Assembly (NCBI GenBank): GCA_002317385.1
Contig: DCJH01000024.1
Location: 1 to 24,248 of the forward strand
Source of the DNA: Prevotella sp. UBA1705
GTDB taxonomy: Bacteria > Bacteroidota > Bacteroidia > Bacteroidales > Bacteroidaceae
DNA length: 24,248 nt
Direction of reading: 5' to 3'
The notes beneath the pieces were generated by a model that worked only from the letters and a program-made list of their open reading frames with translations, did not search any database and was not told the DNA's origin. Both the position numbers and the translations under genes were made by a program. The first letter of the stretch is position 1. The number at the start of each line of letters is the position of its first letter. Below, in pieces: positions 7,086-13,212 of this stretch.

Positions 7086-7856
7086 ATGAAACACAACATC
7101 ATACTGCTGGGTGGAATCGGTATGGCGATCACCGTGGCCTCTTGCCACACGCCCTACTCCATGTCCGGCATTTCTCGCACGCGCATCGTGATGGATCAGC
7201 GCTACGATGCCCATCCTGACGCCCAAGCCATGGCTTTCATGAAGTCTTACAGCCATGAGGTAGACAGCCTGATGACCCCCGTGGTGGGCAATGTGGCCCG
7301 CTACATGGCCAAAGACCGTCCAGAGAGTCCACTGTCAAACCTGCTTTCCGACATTCTCATGGAGAGCGGACCGCTCTACAACGAGCATCCCGACTTTGCC
7401 GTCTACAACATGGGCGGCATACGCGCCGCACTGGCCGAAGGGCCTGTGACGCTGGGCGATGTGCTCGATGTGGCCCCGTTTGAAAACAAGATCTGCTTCC
7501 TCACCCTATCGGGCGAGAAGGTGATGGAGCTCTTCGGCCAGATCGCCATGCGTGGCGGCGAGGGCGTAAGCCATGGCGTAGAGCTCGTGATCTCGAAGAG
7601 CGGCAAGCTGCTGAGCGCCCGCGTCAACGGGGCGGAGATAGATGCTGCCAAGTCGTACAGGGTGGTGACGCTCGACTATCTCTCCCAAGGCAACGACCAG
7701 ATGACGGCTTTCAAGAGCGCCACCAAGGTGAACGCACTCACCGGCAAAGAAGACAACGTGCGCGACCTGATAACCAAATACTTCCGCGCCTGCACCCAGA
7801 AGGGCATCGTGGTAGACCGACAGGTGGAAGGAAGAATCAAGATTGCTGAATCATGA
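7086..7856 (+). CDS. Lipoprotein with 5'-nucleotidase C-terminal domain
   Basis: The 256-residue protein has a lipoprotein signal (lipobox VASC, Cys20). It consists of the UshA-type 5_nucleotid_C domain: SPLSNLLSDILMESG, then AVYNMGGIRAAL (the family's N.GGIR substrate loop), LGDVLDVAPFENK, and near the end YRVVTLDYLSQGNDQM (usually YLa.GGDg). This domain normally follows the metallophosphatase domain in one polypeptide and binds the nucleotide base. Here it is a separate gene placed first, and its stop overlaps the ATG of the metallophosphatase gene by the 4-bp ATGA (7853-7856). The open frame back to 7032 would cross the promoter, so the ATG at 7086 is chosen. Confidence 0.9.
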   Translation: MKHNIILLGGIGMAITVASCHTPYSMSGISRTRIVMDQRYDAHPDAQAMAFMKSYSHEVDSLMTPVVGNVARYMAKDRPESPLSNLLSDILMESGPLYNEHPDFAVYNMGGIRAALAEGPVTLGDVLDVAPFENKICFLTLSGEKVMELFGQIAMRGGEGVSHGVELVISKSGKLLSARVNGAEIDAAKSYRVVTLDYLSQGNDQMTAFKSATKVNALTGKEDNVRDLITKYFRACTQKGIVVDRQVEGRIKIAES

Positions 7857-8692
7857 AGACCAAGAACCTCATCCTATCATCCGTTTTTTGTATGATGGCG
7901 ACCCTGGCATGGGGCCAGAAACAGCTCGTCATCCTCCACACCAACGATGTGCACAGCTGCATCATGCCCCTGAGCAAGAACCTCGCCGACACCATGCTCG
8001 CCGGCCGAGGCGGATTCATCCGCCGCGTGGCCATGCTCAAGGAAGAACGCCAGAAAAACCCCGGACTGCTGCTCTTCGACAGCGGCGACTTCTCGCAGGG
8101 CTCCCCCTACTACACGCTTTTCAAGGGCGACGTGGAAGTGGGACTGATGAATGAGATGCACTACGACGCCGGAACGATTGGCAATCACGAGTTCGACTAC
8201 GGACTGCCCAACCTTGCCCGCGTGCTCGGTGGGCTCAACTTCCCCATCGTCTGCGCCAACTACCGGTTCCACCAGTACGGGCTCGACAAGATAGTGAAGC
8301 CCTATGTCATCATCAAGCGGCAGGGACTCAAGATCGGCGTGTTTGGCGTCGCGCCCCAGCTCGATGGTCTGGTGGCTAAGGCCAACTACGAACAGACCGA
8401 ATATCTCGACCCCATCGCCACGGCGCAGGCCACAGCCGACCTGCTGCGCAAGAAGCACTGCGACCTCGTGGTGTGCCTCTCCCACCTCGGATGGGAGGAG
8501 AAGGGCATGGGCGACCAGATGCTCATCAGCCACACGCGCGGCATAGACCTGGTGCTCGGCGGCCATAGCCACACCTTCTTCCAGACCTTGCGCTATGTGA
8601 AAAACCTCGACGGCAAAGACATTCCCGTAGACCAAAACGGCAAGATGGGCCTCTTCATCGGCAAGATGACGCTGGAGATGGGGAGGAAATAA
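7853..8692 (+). CDS. Secreted 5'-nucleotidase metallophosphatase subunit
   Basis: The 279-residue protein has a signal peptide (about residues 1-21, ending AWG) and a calcineurin-like metallophosphatase domain of the UshA/5'-nucleotidase type. Metal-site motifs are all present: D32 and H34 in HTNDVHS, D76/D79 in DSGDFSQG, N111-H112 in GNHEFD, H211 in CLSHLGWEEKG, and H238/H240 in GGHSHTFF. It would hydrolyse nucleotide monophosphates or related phosphoesters in the periplasm. It lacks the usual C-terminal domain, which is encoded by the overlapping upstream gene. The pair is probably one functional enzyme. Family A repeats begin 10 nt after its stop. Confidence 0.92.
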   Translation: MKTKNLILSSVFCMMATLAWGQKQLVILHTNDVHSCIMPLSKNLADTMLAGRGGFIRRVAMLKEERQKNPGLLLFDSGDFSQGSPYYTLFKGDVEVGLMNEMHYDAGTIGNHEFDYGLPNLARVLGGLNFPIVCANYRFHQYGLDKIVKPYVIIKRQGLKIGVFGVAPQLDGLVAKANYEQTEYLDPIATAQATADLLRKKHCDLVVCLSHLGWEEKGMGDQMLISHTRGIDLVLGGHSHTFFQTLRYVKNLDGKDIPVDQNGKMGLFIGKMTLEMGRK

Positions 8693-8702
8693 CAAATAAA
8701 GG

Positions 8703-8790
8703 CCTCTCCCCCTGGCCCCTCCCCCGAAGGGAGGGGAGTAGTATGCGGCAAGACACCTATACAGTAGGGACATGCCCCGTGCATCCACTG
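8703..8790 (-). repeat. Family A repeat, tandem copy 1
   Basis: The beta module is a GC-only hairpin with 8-bp arms CCCCTCCC and GGGAGGGG (8716-8736). It is joined by a conserved spacer to the alpha module, whose right arm is shortened (8768-8786). It is nearly identical over about 84 bp to the next copy; I saw one substitution, GTAGTATG against GTAATATG. Confidence 0.85.
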
Positions 8791-8880
8791 CCTCTCCCCC
8801 TGGCCCCTCCCCCGAAGGGAGGGGAGTAATATGCGGCAAGACACCTATACAGTAGGGACATGCCCCGTGCATGTCCGCAC
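8791..8880 (-). repeat. Family A repeat, tandem copy 2
   Basis: This is a complete copy. The beta hairpin is at 8804-8824. The alpha hairpin is at 8856-8876, with perfect 8-bp arms GGACATGC and GCATGTCC around CCCGT. It serves as the reference copy for the family. Confidence 0.88.
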
Positions 8881-8930
8881 CGACAAGTGCAACCCGAAAG
8901 GCTGCGCTTGAGAGATTTATTTATATCGTT

Positions 8931-9004
8931 TTCCCTATCCATCAGTAGCTGTCACAGGATTTTTATATACCATTTCCCCATCCGCCAGCAGCAATCACAT
9001 GATT
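8931..9004. repeat. Degenerate 31-bp direct repeat between family A copies
   Basis: The segments 8931-8961 and 8974-9004 align without gaps at roughly three quarters of positions (shared TTCCC.ATCC..CAG.AGC..TCACA.GATT). A third start (TTCCCCATCC) appears at 9018, leading into the family A copy at 9026. A similar lead-in precedes the copy at 11055. Confidence 0.5.
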
Positions 9005-9025
9005 CACCCGTGCTGTTTTCCCCAT

Positions 9026-9145
9026 CCGGCGGTGCGGACATGCACGGGGCATGTCCCTACTCTTCCACCGACTTTCACGAGGCGCTAAAAGGTTTCTCGG
9101 TCATTATACTCCCCTCCCTTCGGGGGAGGGGCAAGGGGGAGAGGC
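9026..9145 (+). repeat. Family A repeat, inverted copy with variant spacer
   Basis: The alpha hairpin is at 9036-9056 (perfect 8-bp arms, loop ACGGG) and the beta hairpin at 9111-9131 (perfect 8-bp arms, loop TTCGG), ending in CAAGGGGGAGAGGC. It faces the tandem pair at 8703-8880, so the three copies form a large inverted repeat. Its alpha-beta spacer differs from those copies but shares TCGGTCATTATA with the one at 11055-11214. Confidence 0.85.
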
Positions 9146-9175
9146 AGTAGGGACTACGAGGGTGGCTTGCCATCA

Positions 9176-9250
9176 GGTACTAATCGCATCGCGATTCGGT
9201 ACTAATCGTGTCGCGATTACTACCTTATCGCAACACGAAAAGGTACTGAT
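9176..9250. repeat. Family B repeat, copy 2
   Basis: Units of the form GGTACTAATCG occur at 9177 and 9198, each followed by a short palindrome (AATCGC/GCGATT; AATCG/CGATT). The right end TACCTTATCGCAA (9221-9233) equals that of copy 1, and another GGTACTGAT follows at 9242. It lacks the clear GCGATAA left end of copy 1. Confidence 0.55.
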
Positions 9251-9379
9251 CTCGGAGGCATAATTGCCTGACGAGAAACTCATCTGATAATCAATTGATT
9301 ACGAGAACGGATACCTCATATCAAGATAATATTCTACTCCTCTCCCCACAAAACGCTTCGCATTGTGCCTGAAATGTTG
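9251..9379. other. AT-rich leader region before the symporter
   Basis: No gene was seen here. The 731-bp gap 8693-9423 is otherwise filled by family A copies, a degenerate direct repeat and a family B element. Confidence 0.5.
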
Positions 9380-9387
9380 TAATTTTG
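9380..9387 (+). promoter_or_regulatory. -7 element TAATTTTG for the symporter
   Basis: TAATTTTG followed by CA fits TAnnTTTG and ends 36 nt before the ATG at 9424. The -33 box is unclear. A TTG start at 9385 in the same frame lies inside this element, which argues against it. Confidence 0.6.
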
Positions 9388-9423
9388 CAATTCCAAGCGT
9401 TCATTCGACAACACCGAAGCCCT

Positions 9424-10860
9424 ATGCTCATCATCATCACCGTGCTGGCCTACTTCGCCGCACTGCTCCTCTTCAGCCGATTCACCACGCGGCGCACCGA
9501 CAACGACACCTTCTTCCGCGGCAACAGGCAGTCGCCGTGGTATATGGTAGCCTTTGGCATGGTGGGCGCGAGCATCTCGGGCATCACCTTTGTGTCGGTG
9601 CCGGGCATGGTGTTGAAGACCGACATGACCTATCTGCAGATGTGCATGGGATTCATCGTGGGCTATTTCGTCGTGGCATTAGTTCTCCTGCCGGTCTACT
9701 ATCGGCTCAACCTCACCACCATCTACTCGTGGCTCGCGCATCGGTTAGGGCCGCGAGCCTACAAGACGGGGGCCTCGTTTTTCCTGCTTTCCAAGATGAC
9801 GGGCGCCGCCGTGAGGTTCTATGTGGTGTGCTTCATCCTCCAGCGGTTTGTGCTGGAGCAGATGGGCGTGCCGTTTCCGCTGACCGTCGTCGTCATGGTC
9901 TGCCTCATCTGGCTCTACACCCGGCGCGGCGGCATCAAGACGCTGGTGTGGACCGACACGTTCCAAACCACCTGCATGTTCACCGCCCTCATCCTGCTCA
10001 TCTTCCAGGTGGTATCGACACTCCATCTCACTGGGCCTGAAGCCGTGGCGGCCATTGCCTCCGACGCCCACAGCAGGGTGTTTGAGTTCTCCGACTGGGT
10101 ATCGCGACAGAATTTCTGGAAGCAGTTCCTGAGCGGCGTGTTCGTCACCATCGTGATGACAGGACTCGACCAAGACATGATGCAGAAGAACCTCACGTGC
10201 CGCTCTCTCCGCGACGCGCAGAAGGACATGTGCACCTACGGCTTCGCCTTCCTGCCCGCCAACCTGCTGTTTCTGGCCCTCGGCATCCTGCTCACCCTGC
10301 TTGCCCGACAGCAGGGACTGGCCCTCCCCACACAGGGCGACGACCTCCTGCCCATGTTTGCCGCTACGGGCCGCATGGGCTCCACGGTGGTGATACTGTT
10401 CACCATCGGTGTGCTCGCCGCCGCATTCTCGTCGGCCGACTCGGCGCTGACGGCCCTCACCACGAGCTATTGCGTCGACATTCGTGAGCGCCCCGCCGAC
10501 GAACGCCTGCGCCATCGCGTGCACATCGCCATCGCCGTGGTGTTCACGCTGTTCATCCTGCTATTCAAAGCGCTCAATTCTACGAGCGTCATCGATGCCA
10601 TCTACATCCTCTGCTCCTACACCTACGGGCCGCTCCTCGGGCTCTTCGCCTTCGGATTGCTCACCCGCCGGCCCACCGCCGACCAATGGGTGCCCTACGT
10701 CTGCATCGCCTCGCCGCTCATCTGCTATGCCATCGACACCCTTGCCACAGCCACGACAGGCTATCGTTTCGGCTACGAACTGCTGATGCTCAACGGCGCC
10801 CTCACCTTCGTGGGCCTCTGGTTGGCAGGACAGAAGAACAGGGTGAGGAAGACAGAGTAA
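9424..10860 (+). CDS. Sodium:solute symporter family (SSF) transporter
   Basis: The 478-residue membrane protein has about 12-13 hydrophobic segments and the SSF pattern. FFRGNRQSPWYMVAFGMVGASISGITFVSVPG is the family's R...PW.....sm.as.iSa.tF...pg region forming the unwound first core helix. TGLDQDMMQKNLTCRSLRDAQ matches the cytoplasmic loop of the family, and AAFSSADSALTALTTSYCVDI is the sodium-site helix with adjacent serines. The substrate is not identifiable; sialic acid, sugars, amino acids and others are known in the family. I use the ATG at 9424 (MLIIITVLAYF). It appears monocistronic, between two repeat-rich gaps. Confidence 0.92.
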   Translation: MLIIITVLAYFAALLLFSRFTTRRTDNDTFFRGNRQSPWYMVAFGMVGASISGITFVSVPGMVLKTDMTYLQMCMGFIVGYFVVALVLLPVYYRLNLTTIYSWLAHRLGPRAYKTGASFFLLSKMTGAAVRFYVVCFILQRFVLEQMGVPFPLTVVVMVCLIWLYTRRGGIKTLVWTDTFQTTCMFTALILLIFQVVSTLHLTGPEAVAAIASDAHSRVFEFSDWVSRQNFWKQFLSGVFVTIVMTGLDQDMMQKNLTCRSLRDAQKDMCTYGFAFLPANLLFLALGILLTLLARQQGLALPTQGDDLLPMFAATGRMGSTVVILFTIGVLAAAFSSADSALTALTTSYCVDIRERPADERLRHRVHIAIAVVFTLFILLFKALNSTSVIDAIYILCSYTYGPLLGLFAFGLLTRRPTADQWVPYVCIASPLICYAIDTLATATTGYRFGYELLMLNGALTFVGLWLAGQKNRVRKTE

Positions 10861-10944
10861 CAGAATAACGTGGGCTGCGCGGGAGAAGGTTTAAGACATA
10901 AAGACATAAAAACAAATTTTTTGTGGTGGGAAATCCATCGAATA
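10861..10944. other. Short non-coding stretch after the symporter
   Basis: An open frame continues from 10870 on the plus strand into the lipoprotein gene, but before 11287 it only translates repeat DNA. No convincing terminator was seen; a small ACAAA/TTTGT palindrome at about 10914-10927 is too short to count. Confidence 0.45.
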
Positions 10945-10972
10945 GTAGGGACATGCCCCGTGCATGTCCGCA
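10945..10972 (-). repeat. Family A alpha module alone
   Basis: A solo alpha hairpin with perfect 8-bp arms at 10949-10969 and loop CCCGT, without a beta module beside it. It is the inverted partner of the alpha at 11064-11084, 94 nt away. Confidence 0.8.
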
Positions 10973-11054
10973 ACCCGCTGTACCATCTTTATCCTCTCCA
11001 CGCCTTTCTTTCTTCGCCTTTCTATCCTTATTCATCTCCTTCCCCTATGCCATT

Positions 11055-11214
11055 CGGCGGTGCGGACATGCACGGGGCATGTCCCTACTGTGCGGGCGTG
11101 CTGCCACAACGGTTTACCCGTTATTCGGTCATTATACTCCCCTCCCTCCGGGGGAGGGGCAAGGGGGAGAGGCTGGAGTGCAAGGGGGAGAGGCTGGAGT
11201 GCAAGGGGAGAGGC
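11055..11214 (+). repeat. Family A repeat with expanded beta tail
   Basis: The alpha hairpin is at 11064-11084 and the beta hairpin at 11139-11159 (arms CCCCTCCC/GGGAGGGG, loop TCCGG). The tail GCAAGGGGGAGAGGCTGGAGT is present twice exactly (11159-11179, 11180-11200) and a third time truncated with one G missing (11201-11214). The spacer shares TCGGTCATTATA with the copy at 9026. Confidence 0.83.
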
Positions 11215-11286
11215 TTTTTATATTTAATTTGTAAAATTCTCCCCCTCCCCACGCAAGTTTCCGCACCGCGCGCCGTTTACTTTGAT

Positions 11287-11766
11287 ATGAACTATTCCAC
11301 AAAAATGACACACAAGACCATTGGCCTGATGCTGCTCGCCACGGCCGTGATCATGGTATCGTGCGCCGTGCAGCGCAAGTCGGCACCCGGGAAACCCACC
11401 GACGTGCGCTATACGCTGGCCCGAAACTACTACTATGTGAACGATGCCGACGACCCGCAGAGCCCCATGGTCACCACGCAGCGGGCCTTCGACCGGCTGT
11501 TTGGCATGGCCGCGGTGATGGGCAAAGGCGGCGAACCCACCCACATCGACTTCTCGCGGCAGTTTGTAATCGGCATCGTGCTGCCGCTCACCAACGACAA
11601 CACCGAGGTCGTTCCCACCCGACTGGTGGCCCATGGCGACACGCTCACCATGCACTACCGGCTGAAAACAACCGAGCGCAACATGAGCTGGACCATGCGC
11701 CCCATGGCCATCGTGGTGGTAGACCGCCGACATCAGCCCAAGACCTGCCGGCTGGCGAGAGACTGA
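11287..11766 (+). CDS. Small lipoprotein, PrcB-like C-terminal fold possible
   Basis: The 159-residue protein has a lipoprotein signal (MTHKTIGLMLLATAVIMVSC, with Cys26 from the ATG at 11287; an alternative ATG at 11305). The mature part begins with a short linker, then NYYYVNDADDP, a helix QRAFDRLFGMAAVMGKGGEP, then strands IDFSRQFVIGIVLPLTND, TRLVAHGDTLTMHYRLK and MRPMAIVVVDR. The order of IDF..qFvi.iv, a beta hairpin, and ...rP..ivvvd recalls the PrcB C-terminal domain, but I hold this loosely. Similar lipoproteins of unknown role are familiar from Prevotella. A strong terminator follows 26 nt after the stop. The near-consensus TTACTTTG at 11277-11284 lies only 2 nt before the ATG, so the true promoter is uncertain. 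Confidence 0.8.
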   Translation: MNYSTKMTHKTIGLMLLATAVIMVSCAVQRKSAPGKPTDVRYTLARNYYYVNDADDPQSPMVTTQRAFDRLFGMAAVMGKGGEPTHIDFSRQFVIGIVLPLTNDNTEVVPTRLVAHGDTLTMHYRLKTTERNMSWTMRPMAIVVVDRRHQPKTCRLARD

Positions 11767-11792
11767 CAGGGCCGTATCCACCGGCCATCGAC

Positions 11793-11836
11793 ATGAGGAA
11801 GAAGCGCTGTAGAGCACGTCTTCCTCATCTTTTTTT
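11793..11836 (+). terminator. Intrinsic terminator after the lipoprotein gene
   Basis: ATGAGGAAGA (11793-11802) and TCTTCCTCAT (11819-11828) form a perfect 10-bp stem, followed by C and a run of seven Ts. This is the clearest intrinsic terminator on the plus strand. Confidence 0.9.
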
Positions 11837-11869
11837 ATCGTAAACGGGCCATTTTTCCCATTCGTTTCG

Positions 11870-11877
11870 TAACTTTG
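11870..11877 (+). promoter_or_regulatory. -7 element TAACTTTG for the CDF transporter
   Basis: TAACTTTG followed by CAG fits TAnnTTTG and ends 30 nt before the ATG at 11908. It lies between the upstream terminator and the gene, so the gene has its own promoter. Confidence 0.65.
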
Positions 11878-11907
11878 CAGCTGTAGACATACAGTAAACC
11901 TCATTCA

Positions 11908-12843
11908 ATGGAAAAGAAATCCCTGGGCGGAATGGTCAGCGTGCTGGCCGCCTTGGCCGCCAACATCCTCGTGGCCGTGTCGAAATTCGTGGGCTATGCC
12001 CTCTCCGGCTCGGCCGCCATGCTCAACGAGTCGATACACAGCGTGGTGGATTGCTCTAATCAGATACTCCTGCTCGTGGGCGACCGGCAGGCCCGCAAGG
12101 AGGCCACAACGACCCATCCCTTCGGTCAGGCCCGTGCCAAATACTTCTACAGCACGGTGGTGGCCATGATGCTATTCTTCGCGGGCGGCGCGCTCGGCGT
12201 GATGGAAGCCACGCAGAAACTGTTTCATCCGGAGCACACGGTGGAGAACACGTGGCTCGTGATGGGCATCCTCACAGCCGGACTCATCATTGAGTCGGCC
12301 AGCCTGCGCGTGGCTTTCAAGGAGATTCACGAGCTGAACACCGACCATCTGCCCCTGTGGAGATTCCTGCGGGAGAGCCGCCACAGCGAGATACTCATCA
12401 TTTTTGCCGAAGACACCTGTGCCGTCATCGGTCTGCTGCTTGCCATGGCGGGCACGGTGCTGAGCCATGTAACGGGCAACCCGTTCTACGACGCGTTCTC
12501 GGGCGTGCTCATCGGACTGCTGCTCTGCCTCGCCGCTCTGTTCCTCGCCCGCGAGTTCTATAGCCTCATCATCGGCGAGAGCGCTACGGAGCACGACCTG
12601 AAGATACTGCGCCGGTCGTTTGAGCGCGAGGAACTGTCGCGCCTCATCAACCTCAAGACCATCCACCTGAGCCCCACCGACATCATGGTGACCGGCAAGA
12701 TAGACCTCAAAGAGGAGTTTGAGAGCCACTCGGCCGACATCATCAACGACATTGAGCGGCACATCCGCGCCGACTTTCCCAACTACAAAATCTACATCTA
12801 TATAGAGGTAGACGACTACGTGGAGAACTATCGCCAGCAGTAG
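11908..12843 (+). CDS. Cation diffusion facilitator (CDF) metal transporter
   Basis: The 311-residue protein has about six transmembrane segments in residues 1-222 and a cytosolic C-terminal domain of about 90 residues (ZT-dimer-like). In helix 2, NESIHSVVDCSNQ places H44 and D48 at the metal site; in helix 5, AEDTCAVIGLLLAM supplies E168/D169. The HSxxDxxNQ form resembles the ZnT9/SLC30A9-like branch more than FieF, whose site is all Asp. Proton-driven export of Zn2+ or another divalent metal from the cytoplasm is the family role; the metal cannot be read from sequence. It is the last plus-strand gene before the convergent junction. Confidence 0.9.
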   Translation: MEKKSLGGMVSVLAALAANILVAVSKFVGYALSGSAAMLNESIHSVVDCSNQILLLVGDRQARKEATTTHPFGQARAKYFYSTVVAMMLFFAGGALGVMEATQKLFHPEHTVENTWLVMGILTAGLIIESASLRVAFKEIHELNTDHLPLWRFLRESRHSEILIIFAEDTCAVIGLLLAMAGTVLSHVTGNPFYDAFSGVLIGLLLCLAALFLAREFYSLIIGESATEHDLKILRRSFEREELSRLINLKTIHLSPTDIMVTGKIDLKEEFESHSADIINDIERHIRADFPNYKIYIYIEVDDYVENYRQQ

Positions 12844-12872
12844 GGCTCCGCAGCAGACTCGGAAGAGAGAGA

Positions 12873-12987
12873 TGCGGGCATGCACGAGCCATGTCCCTAC
12901 TGTATGGATGTCTTGCCGCACACTACTCTACTCCCTTCGGGGGAGGGGCAAGGGGGAGAGACGCATGCACGGGGCATGCCCCTACTG
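12873..12987 (+). repeat. Family A repeat, diverged copy with a second alpha
   Basis: Alpha at 12876-12896 has three mismatches to the consensus. The spacer TACTGTATGGATGTCTTGCC is close to that of the 8.7-kb copies, beta has a shortened left arm (hairpin 12931-12945), and a second, degenerate alpha follows at 12961-12982. It lies 30 nt after the CDF stop. Confidence 0.78.
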
Positions 12988-13043
12988 AGCGCGGGCGGGG
13001 CCATCTGAGGCTTTAAGCCCTCGTTTAACGAGACTTCATGAAA

Positions 13044-13090
13044 CCACAGACAAGTGAGACAATACCTGAAAAATGCAGGTCCTCTGTGGA
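13044..13090. other. Nested hairpin in the convergent junction
   Basis: CCACAGA pairs with TCTGTGG as an outer stem, and ACCTG pairs with CAGGT around AAAAATG just inside it. It is AT-rich around the stems and belongs to neither repeat family. It may be a structured 3' end or a small RNA; no promoter was seen. Confidence 0.35.
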
Positions 13091-13130
13091 CAGCACCTCC
13101 CTTTGTCTACTAAAATATCTACTAAACATC

Positions 13131-13164
13131 AATAAAAAACGGGAGCCCACGATGTGAGCCCCCG
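13131..13164 (-). terminator. Intrinsic terminator of the Ton/TPR operon
   Basis: On the minus strand GGGGGCTCAC pairs with GTGGGCTCCC around ATC, giving 10 bp with two G-U pairs. It is followed by G and a run of six Ts, and lies about 50 nt after the TPR stop. It closes the six-gene operon. Confidence 0.88.
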
Positions 13165-13212
13165 GAAATATGAGGTTGTGTTCACCCTAAGATGAGTGAG
13201 AAATAAATTCGA

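Noticed and set aside
7086..8692. Frameshifted 5'-nucleotidase pseudogene
   Set aside because: The domain order is reversed, each part has its own signal sequence, and all motifs are intact, so a frameshift cannot explain it.
8703..8880. CRISPR array
   Set aside because: Only two adjacent copies of an 88-bp hairpin unit are present, with no spacers and no cas genes.
8593..9150. Open frames reading through the family A repeats (for example peptides with MHGACPY or PSGEG)
   Set aside because: They translate non-coding hairpin repeats; the same peptide strings recur at each copy and have no protein-like composition.
10870..11286. Long N-terminal extension of the lipoprotein frame
   Set aside because: It runs through family A repeats and would bury the lipoprotein signal sequence 140 residues inside the protein.
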